Source: Phycisphaerales bacterium (lineage in GTDB: Bacteria; Planctomycetota; Phycisphaerae; Phycisphaerales; UBA1924). From it: 54,562 nt of DNA. The position numbers and the translations under genes are program-made. Of this stretch, positions 35,443 through 44,789 are shown piece by piece (positions within the stretch are counted from its first letter, which is position 1; every line of letters begins with the position of its first letter). The notes under the pieces are model-generated. The model was not told the origin of the DNA. It made no database searches and worked only from the letters and a program-made list of their open reading frames with translations. The DNA lies in the NCBI GenBank assembly GCA_026982335.1, contig JALSHH010000035.1, positions 1 through 54,562 of the forward strand, in the 5' to 3' direction.

Positions 35443-37146
35443 ATGAGAAAGAAAAACGGACTCATCAAACGCAACGCCGATTCCTCGCGCGATCAAGACG
35501 ACGCGATCGTCGTGGTCGATCGTTGGAACGACGCCGCACGCGCCTTTGGACCGCTCCAGTTCTCAGGAGACCAACTCCGCACCTTCGCTTCAATTGATGG
35601 CTCAGATGACGAACCCTGGGATGTCATGCTCCAGACACTCGCCCTCGATGAATCCAGCGCGCTCAAACTCCTCGCCCAGCGCACCGGACTCGATTTCGTC
35701 GCCGAGCCAAAACTCAACGAATCATCCTCCAGATTCTACGAACTTGTCGATCAAGAAGACGCCCGAACATCAAGTATCGCCTGTATCGAACACAAATACG
35801 GCGCATTCGTCATCGCCACAAGCCGCCCCATGCAACCAAGCGTGCTTTCGATGCTCGAAGACACCCTCGACTCCCCCATCACCATCATCCTCGTCCCCCG
35901 CGCCGCCGTCGCAAGCTTAATCAACCGAGGATACGAACAACGAGGCGATCTCGTCACCGAAATCGTCGAAGACATCCCACTCGATCAAGATGCCATCGAA
36001 AAAGCGGCAGGCGCCATCGGAAAATCCAACGATCTCCTCGCACAAGCACGACAAACACCCGTCATCAGACTCGTCAACATGATCCTCTTCGAAGCCCTCC
36101 GCCGAGGCGCATCAGATGTCCATGTCCACCCAATGGAAGAACGACTCGCCATCCGACTCCGCGTCGATGGCATGCTCGTCGACGCCTTCTCCCCACCCCT
36201 CTCACTCGCCAGCGCTATCTCATCAAGACTCAAAGTCATGACCGAGCTCGACATCGCCAATCGACACGCACCCCAAGACGGACAAACCACCGTCCGCATC
36301 GGGCAAAAAAAAATAGACATCCGCCTCTCCGTCATCCCCACAATCTTCGGTGAACGAATCGTCCTGCGACTCCTCGACCAATCTCAAAACGAACTCGACC
36401 TCTCCGCCATCGGGATGTCGAAAAAACTCCAAACCAAACTCATGGATTGCGTCGAACGACCCAACGGCATCCTCCTCGTCACCGGACCCACAGGATCAGG
36501 AAAAACAACCACCCTTTATGCCGCCCTCGGACGCATCGACCGCGCCAGCCGAAATGTCATGACCATCGAAGACCCCGTCGAATACCACCTCGACGGCATC
36601 TCCCAAATGCAAGTCAATGTCAAACGAAATGTCACCTTCGCCACAGGTCTACGCTCACTGCTTCGCCAAGACCCCGATGTGATCTTGGTCGGCGAAATCC
36701 GCGATCCCGAAACCGCACAACTCGCCATCCAAGCATCACTCACAGGCCACTTCGTATTGGCCACCCTCCACACCAACGATGCCCCCAGCGCCATCCCCCG
36801 TCTGCTCGACATCGGCGTCGAACCATACCTCGTGACCAGCTCCCTCGTCGGCGTGCTCGCCCAACGCCTGATGCGCCGACTATGCACCACCTGCAACGGC
36901 GCAGGAATCCACAAAAACGAGCCCTGCGAACCCTGCTTTGGCACCGGATACAAAGGACGACTCGCTGTCCACGAACTCATGCTCATGACCGATGAACTTC
37001 GTCAACTCACCGCCCAACGCGCCGACGGCGTCACCCTCTACGAAACAGCAGTCAACTCCGGATTCGAGCCAATGAAAATCGACGCCCTCGAAAAAGTCAA
37101 ACAAGGCCTCACCGACGAAGCCGAAGTCTTCCGCGTCCTGCACTAA
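35443..37146 (+). CDS. gspE: Type II secretion system ATPase GspE
   Basis: 567 residues. The N1E-like N-terminal domain is 1-~190. The hexameric ATPase domain shows Walker A GPTGSGKTTT, the Asp box MTIEDPVEYHLDGISQMQVN, Walker B RQDPDVILVGEIRDPETA and the His box LATLHTNDAPSAIPRL. The tetracysteine zinc module of GspE/PilB is intact (CTTCN...CEPCFGTGYKGR). It powers pseudopilus assembly at the inner membrane. The other gsp genes (F-K) are not in the window. Relation to a type IV pilus PilB cannot be excluded by sequence alone, but the adjacent secretin without pil genes favours T2SS. Confidence 0.92.
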   Translation: MRKKNGLIKRNADSSRDQDDAIVVVDRWNDAARAFGPLQFSGDQLRTFASIDGSDDEPWDVMLQTLALDESSALKLLAQRTGLDFVAEPKLNESSSRFYELVDQEDARTSSIACIEHKYGAFVIATSRPMQPSVLSMLEDTLDSPITIILVPRAAVASLINRGYEQRGDLVTEIVEDIPLDQDAIEKAAGAIGKSNDLLAQARQTPVIRLVNMILFEALRRGASDVHVHPMEERLAIRLRVDGMLVDAFSPPLSLASAISSRLKVMTELDIANRHAPQDGQTTVRIGQKKIDIRLSVIPTIFGERIVLRLLDQSQNELDLSAIGMSKKLQTKLMDCVERPNGILLVTGPTGSGKTTTLYAALGRIDRASRNVMTIEDPVEYHLDGISQMQVNVKRNVTFATGLRSLLRQDPDVILVGEIRDPETAQLAIQASLTGHFVLATLHTNDAPSAIPRLLDIGVEPYLVTSSLVGVLAQRLMRRLCTTCNGAGIHKNEPCEPCFGTGYKGRLAVHELMLMTDELRQLTAQRADGVTLYETAVNSGFEPMKIDALEKVKQGLTDEAEVFRVLH

Positions 37147-37230
37147 CTCACCTGCCCAATTTGCCAATACATCCCGTTTGACCACCTCCCCCAACTTCCC
37201 ATTTCCCCTCCTCAAATCCGGAAAACCCCA

Positions 37231-37342
37231 AACGAAAGGAGCCCTCGACCGGAGGGACGATCGAGGGCCCAAGAGGAGCACACGCTCATCTGCGTTACCC
37301 GGAGGGAATCGAAGTAATGCTGAGCGTCGCTCGGAGAGAGAG
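37231..37342 (+). ncRNA. Candidate structured RNA with repeated GGA loops
   Basis: Between the convergent gspE and aroC ends lie two strong hairpins. The first is GCCCTCGA (37241-37248) / TCGAGGGC (37261-37268). The second is CGCTCA-UCU bulge-GCGTTAC (37283-37298) / GTAATGC-TGAGCG (37314-37326). Both loops open with the same nine bases, CCGGAGGGA, and both contain a following CGA. Further GGA motifs lie beside them (AAAGGAG, GAGGAGC, TCGGAGAG). Tandem hairpins with GGA in the loop recall CsrA/RsmE-binding RNAs, though the family is not identified. The strand is a guess. The rest of 37147-37510 holds no convincing gene. Confidence 0.45.
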
Positions 37343-37510
37343 CAAAATGTCAGATCATCACACCCCATGCACCACCTCCGAGAAACGCCGACCAAACCAG
37401 CCCCGCTCGCACATGTGATGGCTACAAAATCGAACTCCGCCGATTCAACACATATCGGGTCAATTTGCTCAATTGCATGAGAAACAGAAAATACCAAGCA
37501 AAAACGGGCA

Positions 37511-38728
37511 TTATGTTATAACTGAATCCGGAGGACTTGTCCGGTCAAGTGGAAGCGCACGCGCCACTTCAAGAAAAGACTCATAGTTCGCCCGCGTCTC
37601 GATCACTGAGTCACCCCCAAACTTCTCCATAAACGCGCCCGCCACCTCAAACGCAACCACATGCTCCATCACCACGCTCGCTGCCGACACCGCACACACA
37701 TCCGATCGCTCGTACTGCGAATCCTCAGCCTCCTTCGTATTAAGATCAACCGAAGGCAACCCCATCAAAAGAGTCGCAATCGGTTTCATGGTCCCCGTCA
37801 CCACAATCGGCTGACCGTTGCTCATCCCACCTTCAGTACCCCCCGCATTATTCGAACAACGCACAAATCCAAGCGAAGGTTCGTTGATCTTCGACACATC
37901 ATATTCGATCGGATCATGCACCTGCGAGCCCAAACGATGCGAACACCCGACCCCAAGCCCAAGTTGCACCGCTTTGAATGCCTGAATCCCCATCACGGCA
38001 TACGCAATGCGCGCATCGAGTTTGTCGTACCAATTCATCGACGAACCAATCCCCGGCGGGCATCCAAACACATGGCACTCAACATCGCCCCCCACTGTAT
38101 CCCTGTCGACTTTAGCCTGGCGGATAATCCCGCACTGCTTCTGTGTTGTCGCCTCATCAAGCGTGTAGGTTTGCGAAGCATTGCGCGCTTCGATCAACTT
38201 CCCGAGTCGATCGTGCGAAACTTCAACATCCGTGCGCGCATCGAGGATCGAACGCACAAAACCGAACACCTCGACGCCAAAGATTTCCTTAAGCATCAGC
38301 CGACCAACGCAGCACGCCGCCACGCGGGCTGCCGTTTCGCGCGCGCTCGCCCGTTCGAGTGTCTCTCGGCAATCGGTTGTCAACCACTTGATACTCCCCG
38401 CCAGATCCGCATGCCCAGGCCGAGGACGATGCACCGGAGGCGTCCGCTCCAGATCATCCAAACGCGAATCCCGATTTTGAACAAGAAAAGTAATCGGCGC
38501 CCCGATCGACACCCCACGGCGAACACCGGTCAAAATCTCAATCGCATCGGTCTCGAGCTTCTGCCGACCACCTCGCCCATATCCACCCTGCCGGCGTGCC
38601 AACTCGCCATTGATGATTCCTACATCAATCGTCAACCCCGCCGGTACACCCAAGATGGTCGCCACAAGCCCAGGCCCGTGCGATTCGCCAGCCGTCTGAT
38701 AGGTCAATCTATTCGATGGAATACTCAT
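37511..38728 (-). CDS. aroC: Chorismate synthase
   Basis: About 405 residues. It converts 5-enolpyruvylshikimate-3-phosphate to chorismate using reduced FMN, the last step of the shikimate pathway. Family landmarks are the start LTYQTAGESHGPGLVATILG, RRQGGYGRGGRQKLETD, the FMN-contacting RPRPGHADL, ETLERASARETAARVA, and NNAGGTEGGMSNGQPIVV. It is slightly longer than the usual 360-390. Start ATG 38728 follows two in-frame upstream codons that are less likely. It lies 17 nt downstream of the spermidine-synthase-like gene on the same strand; chorismate also feeds PheA encoded 10 kb away. Confidence 0.96.
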   Translation of the reverse strand: MSIPSNRLTYQTAGESHGPGLVATILGVPAGLTIDVGIINGELARRQGGYGRGGRQKLETDAIEILTGVRRGVSIGAPITFLVQNRDSRLDDLERTPPVHRPRPGHADLAGSIKWLTTDCRETLERASARETAARVAACCVGRLMLKEIFGVEVFGFVRSILDARTDVEVSHDRLGKLIEARNASQTYTLDEATTQKQCGIIRQAKVDRDTVGGDVECHVFGCPPGIGSSMNWYDKLDARIAYAVMGIQAFKAVQLGLGVGCSHRLGSQVHDPIEYDVSKINEPSLGFVRCSNNAGGTEGGMSNGQPIVVTGTMKPIATLLMGLPSVDLNTKEAEDSQYERSDVCAVSAASVVMEHVVAFEVAGAFMEKFGGDSVIETRANYESFLEVARALPLDRTSPPDSVIT

Positions 38729-38745
38729 CAGCAATACCTCGTTGG

Positions 38746-41136
38746 CTAGAACCAGTTGATCAACGAGATGATATTCGAAAAATCATCTGTCCAAAGTTTG
38801 ATGCGATCTTCCTCACCGATAATGAAGACTTCCATACCCGCATCAATGAGCCGTTGCCCCGTCTCAATGTCCCGCGTAAGCACCACCCATCGCGACGGAA
38901 AATGATACATCCGCTCGTCGGCAGAAATATCCCCGTCATCCTCGTCAGAAATCAAAGGCGGAATCCCGCGAGGATTGGCCACCGTCGGTGTCGTTGCCTT
39001 GGCAAGCTCATAGGTCAAAGGCATCAAATCCAGATACCGATTCGAAATATGCAACACCACCATCCCGTCATCCGTCAGCCGATCAAAGTAGAGCTCGATC
39101 GCTTCCTTGGTCAACAGATGCACCGGGATCGAATCCGACGAAAACGCATCCGCATGAAGCAAATCAAACTTTTCTTCCCCCATCGCTTCGGACTCTTCGA
39201 TCAATTTACGCGCATCACCAAGCCGAACCTCAATCATGGCAGGTGCCTTCTCAAGATAAGTAAAGAGCTTGGGATCACGCGCAATTTTCTCAACCTCAGG
39301 ATCAATCTCGAAAAACACAATCTCATCTTGCTCACGACCATGCGCTGAAATCGCCCCTGATCCAAGACCCATAATCCCGATCCGAGCACCTTCAGGACGC
39401 ATCGACTTAATCGTCCGCATAATGATCCCACAAGGCCCATCAAAATGGTAATAACCCAATGGTTCGAGCTCAAGATCGGGATCCATATACTGAATCCCGT
39501 GCATCGTCGTCCCATGATGAATCACATGGATCGGCACAAACTTACCCGTGACCTTATCCTCGAGCACCTGCATCGTAACCTCGTGCGTACCATAGAAAGT
39601 ACGCGCCCGATAGATCGAACCTTTATCATTAATCTGATCGACCTGAATCGCAGCCATCGGCAAAAGCAGCGTAATCGCACACGCAAGACCATCCTTCCAC
39701 GCCAAATACACCATCAATGCAGGAACCGAAGTCATCAACGCCACAAGCCTCATATCCACCGGCATCTCACCCCCCGGATCGGTGTCTGAAAAAATCTGCA
39801 TGATCCATTGCGAAATCTGCCCGCCGTAAAACCCGATAAACAGCACATACACCACCGATGCCAGCGGAATTCCAACCCGGCGGGTGAGTTTGATCCGCCG
39901 AATCTTCGCAGCACTCATCCCAACCAAATCCTTCGACCAAGGAAGCACACTCACCGCTAAAACAAGCGCAATCGGATATTCAAGATTCGTCACAAAAAAC
40001 AACGGTGCAATAATCCCGTTGAACACCCCACCAAGTGCTCCACCAACCGACATCAACAAATAAAACTCCGTCAAATGCGTCGCCGCCGGACGATCCATCG
40101 CCAATCGACCATGACACACGATCCCGATCGACATAAGCAAAAGCAACTCGATCAACACCACCATCATCATCGAACCTTCAGCATTGAGCTCATTGGCCAT
40201 CAGCAAAATCATCGCTCCGATCACCAAAATCACCATTGGACGCGTGAAATCATTTACCGCACGCTCCACATGCGATCCAAAAGCGATGATCATGCTCACC
40301 AAATACAAAACCAAAGGAAGAACCCACAACAAAGGCAACGAAACAACATCCGTCGTGATATAAGTCGTCACCCCAAGAAGCGTCGTCGAAGGAATAAACG
40401 CCAGATAAATCCAATACAACCGACGCTTCCAAGTAATTGGGCAATCAAAACGATCTTCATCGCCTTGAATCCCAGGATTGGGCGAAACCGCTGCTGCCCG
40501 CGCTTCCTCCTTACGACGACGCTTGGCCTGCTTGGGCGTCTCAACAATCGGCTTCTTCATCTTGCTCGCCGCGTAAATCGCCAAAAACAAAAATACACCA
40601 AAACCAATGAGCCAAAAACGCCTCTGATTCATCAACCCGATGTTGGGCTCAAGAATCAGTGGATATGCCAACAACCCAATCAGGCTCCCCGCATTACTCG
40701 CTGCGTACAAAAAATACGGATCGTGCGCACGGTGGTGGTCCGTTCGCGAAAACCACCCTTGAATCAAAGGCCCAGCACTTGAAATGGCAAAAAATGGTAA
40801 CCCGGAAATCATCACCAACTGCAAAATCAACCAAGGAACCGGAAAAGTTGACGCCTCCGCCGGAGCCTCAGGAGTATCAAAAAGCACACCCACAATCAAT
40901 GCCAAAAAAAGCAGTGAACCATGGATCATCATCTGAGATCGACGCGAAAACCTTGTCATCAGAATATGGGCATACAAATAACCCAACAACAAAAGCGTCT
41001 GGTAAAACAACATGCAAGTCGTCCACACCGAAGATCCGCCACCGAAAACCGGCAACAGCGTCTTGGCGATCATCGGCTGAATCGAAAACAAAAGACTCGC
41101 CGACAAAAATACCGTCAATGTAAACAGAACAACCAT
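38746..41136 (-). CDS. Fused membrane / spermidine-synthase-like protein
   Basis: About 796 residues from ATG 41136 (AAGGAG upstream). The N-terminal half has about 12 hydrophobic spans in an MFS-like arrangement, with SIQPMIAKTLLPVFGGGSSV at the start, the typical opening of 'fused MFS/spermidine synthase' proteins. The C-terminal ~260 residues form a SAM-binding-like fold: GIMGLGSGAISAHG, VFFEIDPEVEKIA, VRLGDARKLIEES, and DLLHADAFSSDSIPVHLLT, which parallels the aminopropyltransferase active-site region. The substrate and direction of transport are unknown for this family. A basic linker (KQAKRRRKEEARAA) separates hydrophobic blocks. aroC follows by 17 nt. Confidence 0.85.
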   Translation of the reverse strand: MVVLFTLTVFLSASLLFSIQPMIAKTLLPVFGGGSSVWTTCMLFYQTLLLLGYLYAHILMTRFSRRSQMMIHGSLLFLALIVGVLFDTPEAPAEASTFPVPWLILQLVMISGLPFFAISSAGPLIQGWFSRTDHHRAHDPYFLYAASNAGSLIGLLAYPLILEPNIGLMNQRRFWLIGFGVFLFLAIYAASKMKKPIVETPKQAKRRRKEEARAAAVSPNPGIQGDEDRFDCPITWKRRLYWIYLAFIPSTTLLGVTTYITTDVVSLPLLWVLPLVLYLVSMIIAFGSHVERAVNDFTRPMVILVIGAMILLMANELNAEGSMMMVVLIELLLLMSIGIVCHGRLAMDRPAATHLTEFYLLMSVGGALGGVFNGIIAPLFFVTNLEYPIALVLAVSVLPWSKDLVGMSAAKIRRIKLTRRVGIPLASVVYVLFIGFYGGQISQWIMQIFSDTDPGGEMPVDMRLVALMTSVPALMVYLAWKDGLACAITLLLPMAAIQVDQINDKGSIYRARTFYGTHEVTMQVLEDKVTGKFVPIHVIHHGTTMHGIQYMDPDLELEPLGYYHFDGPCGIIMRTIKSMRPEGARIGIMGLGSGAISAHGREQDEIVFFEIDPEVEKIARDPKLFTYLEKAPAMIEVRLGDARKLIEESEAMGEEKFDLLHADAFSSDSIPVHLLTKEAIELYFDRLTDDGMVVLHISNRYLDLMPLTYELAKATTPTVANPRGIPPLISDEDDGDISADERMYHFPSRWVVLTRDIETGQRLIDAGMEVFIIGEEDRIKLWTDDFSNIISLINWF

Positions 41137-41211
41137 AGACGCTCCTTGCCGACTATAATAGGAGCAAACAACACCCATCGTGGATGAATTGACACAGAAG
41201 GATCACAACCC

Positions 41212-41493
41212 ATGCACCCCGATGACCATCTCTGCCTCTGTTTCAAAATCTCACTCGGCAAAATCCAATCCTACCTCGCACGCGAAAAACCACAAGTACC
41301 CTCACTGATTTCCGAATGCCTCGGAGCAGGAACTGGATGTGGCTGGTGCATCCCCTACCTCAAAGACCTCCACAAAAAACACCAGGCGGGACAACCAACC
41401 ACCATTGAAAGCTCCACCTCCTATTACCAAAAAAGTCGAATCGCCTACAAAACAACAAACACCCAAGTCCATCACCCTTCCCCAATCAAATAA
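41212..41493 (+). CDS. BFD-like [2Fe-2S]-binding protein
   Basis: 93 residues. Cys8 and Cys10 (LCLCFKIS) with Cys38 and the later CGWC pair (GAGTGCGWC) reproduce the C-x-C...C-x-x-C layout of the bacterioferritin-associated ferredoxin (BFD-like) domain that holds a 2Fe-2S cluster. Such domains donate electrons for iron release from bacterioferritin or are modules in larger oxidoreductases. The C-terminal ~35 residues are polar and probably flexible. AAGGA lies 9 nt before the ATG. It is divergent from the spermidine-synthase-like gene; no bacterioferritin is nearby. Confidence 0.82.
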   Translation: MHPDDHLCLCFKISLGKIQSYLAREKPQVPSLISECLGAGTGCGWCIPYLKDLHKKHQAGQPTTIESSTSYYQKSRIAYKTTNTQVHHPSPIK

Positions 41494-41583
41494 AAAAACC
41501 CGGGACACACCCAGGCTAACAGACCATTGACTTGACGCCTCACCGGGCATCCTTTTCCCTACTTATTCTTTCCCCGACCCCTC

Positions 41584-42528
41584 CTACTTATCCTCATCAA
41601 GAATACGAAGCGTCAATCCACAATTGGCCAACTTCTCGTGAATCTCAACAAGTGAAGTGGCACCGAAATTCTTCACGCCCATCAGCTCGGCTTCAGTATG
41701 CGAGCACAAATCCCCAATCGACTGGATGTTGAGCATCTGAAGCGCCTTGCGAGCACGCACAGAAAGCTGCAACTCCGAAACAGGCTTGTTGAGCAAACTC
41801 TCCTTGCCCGTGCCCTTAAGCTTCTCGAGAATCTGACGCCGAGCCACACGATGCGCATCTTCGCGCCCCTGCCCAAGACGAAGGTTCTTGGCTTCGAGCA
41901 TCCGCTTGATCTCATCGAGTGACGACTCACCAAAATTCTTGTAGCTCATCAACTCCGCTTCGTTGATGCGAATCAGATCCCCCAATGAACGGATATTCAT
42001 CTTCTTAAGACAAGTACGCGCACGCACCGTCAACTCAAAGTCCGTCACAGGCGTATCGAGCAACGCACGACGCTTGAGCACATCACGCTCATTCTCTTCT
42101 TCGACCATCATCCCCTTCGATGCAATCACATCCTTCATAAACAACCGAGCCCGCGCATGGTTGGGATTCGTATCGAGAATCTGGCGCAAACACCGCTCAG
42201 CCCGGACATAATCACCTTGGTCTTCATAAAGCACGCTCAAATTCATGAGTGCATTGATCGGCGCAGGAGAAGATTCGCAAACACGCTCATACAACGAAAG
42301 CGCCTCCTCTTCTTCCCCACCAAGATCAAGCAAGTAGGCAAGCTGGAATCCCACCTCGAGATTGGTCGGGTCCGCTGCGAAGGCTTTGCGATATGCCGAG
42401 ATCGCTTCATCGCGATCACCCGATGCAAGCACCTCGGATGCACGACGCAGCAAATCGTTGGCCGCTGAAGAATCGACTGAAGCGGTGCTCGAAGCACCAA
42501 CCACCATATCCATCGGATCGGTCGTCAT
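41584..42528 (-). CDS. TPR protein with two RNA-polymerase alpha-CTD domains
   Basis: 314 residues. TPR repeats occupy ~22-125 (DEAISAYRKAFAADPTNLEV, LNLSVLYEDQGDYVRAERCL). Two copies of the alpha C-terminal domain follow at ~158-215 and ~247-308. Each carries the helix-hairpin-helix pattern L(S/T)VRAR...L..(M/L)NI.S(I/L)GDL...EAELM..KNFG..SL.EI. The residue equal to E. coli alpha Arg265 is kept in both, while Asn268 and Lys298 equivalents are changed (Thr/Lys and Ser/Thr). There is no alpha N-terminal domain, so it is not RpoA. It may bind DNA or transcription factors as an adaptor (inference). GGAGATC lies upstream of the ATG. Confidence 0.9.
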   Translation of the reverse strand: MTTDPMDMVVGASSTASVDSSAANDLLRRASEVLASGDRDEAISAYRKAFAADPTNLEVGFQLAYLLDLGGEEEEALSLYERVCESSPAPINALMNLSVLYEDQGDYVRAERCLRQILDTNPNHARARLFMKDVIASKGMMVEEENERDVLKRRALLDTPVTDFELTVRARTCLKKMNIRSLGDLIRINEAELMSYKNFGESSLDEIKRMLEAKNLRLGQGREDAHRVARRQILEKLKGTGKESLLNKPVSELQLSVRARKALQMLNIQSIGDLCSHTEAELMGVKNFGATSLVEIHEKLANCGLTLRILDEDK

Positions 42529-42806
42529 GGAGATCTCCTGATCTGTCTATATACCCATCGCTCTCCCGGGGCGTCCGGGCGAGATGGATCATAGGCATCC
42601 AACCCCGATTCCTCAACCCCACCAATCCACACCAAACCCAACCAAACCGCCTCAAATATCCCATCCAACAGGGGTTAGAACCCCGGGTGGCCGATGCCCT
42701 GCTCATGCGAAACATGTACAGGTTCGAACAAGTCAAGACATGCAGGTGACGAAGACGCCACCAGCATGGCACCCACACCACAGTGTCCACTCTCCCGGCT
42801 CCCCGA

Positions 42807-44483
42807 TCACCCCGTCCCCATCGTCGGATCAGGCATCACATCATCAAAAGGATCCAAATCCACCGACCCCCCAGAATCCACCAACGACATCCTCTTCCAC
42901 TTCCCACCCCTAAACCGCAACCCCAACCCAATACCCAACCCAATAATATACAACGACGCCCCAATCCAAGGCCCAAGCGATCCCAACTCGGGCATCGTAT
43001 AAATCAACAACAACCCAACCCCAGGAATACACACCCAAGACAAAACAATCGTCACCACCCCAGGCCAAACCGTATCACCCGCACCACGCAACGCCCCAGC
43101 CATCGTAATCGCCACCGCATCGAACAACTGAAATACCGCCGCTGCGATCATAATCATCACCCCGATCTCGATCAACTTGCCCTGCTCATCCGCAGGCGTC
43201 CCTTTATTAATCAGGAAATTCACCAACTCCTCACGAAACAGCACAAACCCCAGCGCGCACAAACCCATATACCCCACCGTAATCTTGAGCGCCAGCATCG
43301 TCCGCGCCACCGCAATATCCGCCCGGCCTCTCCCCATCGCCTTACCCACCATCGCCTGCGTCGCAATCGAAATCCCAACCGCAGGCATAAAACTCAAATG
43401 CATATACTGCAACGCAATCCACCCCACCGTGTTGTGCAACACCGGATCATCACCCGCTGCCTCGCCCCCCCGAGGCACCAACCACACCAACAAAATCGTC
43501 CAACACGCCATCTCGTTGAGAAACATCAACCCCGGTGCCGCCCCAACCTTGAACAAATCTTTGATACACTTGACACTCACTTTCCACGCTTTTCGAGTCC
43601 CAAAGAGCCGGGCATACCTGGGGCTGACAAACAAAACAAAAGGCACCACAAACTCCACAGCACTCCCCGCCACCGTCCCGATCGCTGCACCCTTGATCCC
43701 CATCGCCTCGATCCCAAGTTCACCAGCCAACCACGCAATCGGCTCACTGATCGGCCCAATCACAAAGCTCCCCAACCAGTTCTCAGGCACCGGCATCCCC
43801 GCATCGCCAAAGATCAAAAGCAGGTTCACAAAGACATTCGTCAGGTTCCCCACCACCGCCGACACCAGCACCACATTGGCCCGGTGCATCCCGTAAAAAT
43901 AATGGTGCAGCGACCGCGCCGAAATCACAAATATTCCGCCCAATAACACAATCTGCGCATAGTCCGTGCTCAACGATGCCAGCTGTGCATCTTTCCCGAA
44001 CATCCACTCCATCGAAAACAACCCCGGAATCACCCAATACATCGGCACCATCAAAAGCACAAAGTACGCGATGCCGATCCAAAGCCCATTCCACGCATAC
44101 CCTGCCCCACGCTCGGTCTTCTTCGCGCCCAGGTTCTGCGACACAAACGAGTTGATCACCCCGTTCATCCCAAGCGCATACGCCATAAACATCCACACAA
44201 ACATCGACCCATTGGACTGCGCCGCGATATACACCGGCTCCTCGCCAATATCCTTGACCATAAACTTGTCAACAAAGCTCATAACCGTATACGAAGTCAT
44301 CGTCGCCACCGACGGAATCGCAATCGTCAACATCTCCTTGAGCGCACCAACATCCTTGCCGATCAAATCGCCATCAGCGTATTCCTGTTGTCGAGGGTTG
44401 GCTTGCGATCCTTGATCGGTGCCCAAAGCACCATCATCGCCGCCATCACCCCCACCCTCATTGGGTTGGTGCGTATCTTGCAT
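42807..44483 (-). CDS. MATE-family efflux transporter
   Basis: 558 residues, longer than the usual 450-480 because of a ~45-residue hydrophilic N-terminus rich in Gly/Asp and a ~35-residue C-terminal tail. The two MatE halves are visible: LTIAIPSVATMTSYTVMSFVD, FVSQNLGAKKTERG, VGAAPGLMFLNEMACW and TQAMVGKAMGRGRAD (a repeat of the first-half QNLGAKK motif), then AGALRGAGDTVWPGVV. It exports organic cations or drugs in exchange for Na+ or H+. Transported compound unknown. No strong ribosome-binding site precedes the ATG at 44483. The gap to the next gene holds a structured palindromic element. Confidence 0.9.
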   Translation of the reverse strand: MQDTHQPNEGGGDGGDDGALGTDQGSQANPRQQEYADGDLIGKDVGALKEMLTIAIPSVATMTSYTVMSFVDKFMVKDIGEEPVYIAAQSNGSMFVWMFMAYALGMNGVINSFVSQNLGAKKTERGAGYAWNGLWIGIAYFVLLMVPMYWVIPGLFSMEWMFGKDAQLASLSTDYAQIVLLGGIFVISARSLHHYFYGMHRANVVLVSAVVGNLTNVFVNLLLIFGDAGMPVPENWLGSFVIGPISEPIAWLAGELGIEAMGIKGAAIGTVAGSAVEFVVPFVLFVSPRYARLFGTRKAWKVSVKCIKDLFKVGAAPGLMFLNEMACWTILLVWLVPRGGEAAGDDPVLHNTVGWIALQYMHLSFMPAVGISIATQAMVGKAMGRGRADIAVARTMLALKITVGYMGLCALGFVLFREELVNFLINKGTPADEQGKLIEIGVMIMIAAAVFQLFDAVAITMAGALRGAGDTVWPGVVTIVLSWVCIPGVGLLLIYTMPELGSLGPWIGASLYIIGLGIGLGLRFRGGKWKRMSLVDSGGSVDLDPFDDVMPDPTMGTG

Positions 44484-44675
44484 ATTCTTTACCTGTGTGG
44501 AGAAGCCGACGAAACGATTACGACCGATTCACCCGTGCAGAGCTGCGCCGGGTGTTCATTTGAGAAGAAAAATGAAAGTTCAGGCTGTCAAAGTGTGGGC
44601 TTCATGCCCAGAGTCTTGCACAGATCGCCCGCAGTGTCAATCGTACACCCCAGAAAAGAACGATTGATCTTCTAG

Positions 44676-44775
44676 GCCGGGTGCCCCGTCGGAGCCGTCT
44701 TCGGCTCCTTCGGGCGAAAGAGCAATGGTTGCCGATCCCGAAGGAGGATAAGAATCCTCCGTCGGGCCACCCGGC
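44676..44775. repeat. 100-nt palindromic element with alternative hairpins
   Basis: The outer arms GCCGGGTGCCC (44676-44686) and GGGCCACCCGGC (44764-44775) pair. Inside are GGAGCC/GGCTCC (44691-44707) and GGAGGAT/ATCCTCC (44743-44760). In competition with both, CTCCTTCGGG (44705-44714) can pair with CCCGAAGGAG (44738-44747). The two inner folds are mutually exclusive. There are no T-runs. It lies between the MATE gene start and the stop of the membrane-anchored protein. Confidence 0.6.
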
Positions 44776-44789
44776 GCCTCCCACCCCAT

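Noticed and set aside
36447-36995. Arg/His-rich frame inside gspE
   Set aside because: It is an overlapping frame of a clear ATPase; its composition (runs of Arg and His) is typical of a shadow in GC-rich DNA.
37347-37418. 23-residue frame after the two GGA-loop hairpins
   Set aside because: A GGAGAG site is present, but the peptide is very short, polar and without any recognisable character; an RNA gene explains the region better.
42660-42740. T-loop-like sequence (ggggttctaacccc on the minus strand, and ggttcgaac on the plus strand)
   Set aside because: No matching acceptor or anticodon stems could be folded around either motif, and the conserved purine in the T-loop is absent in the first.
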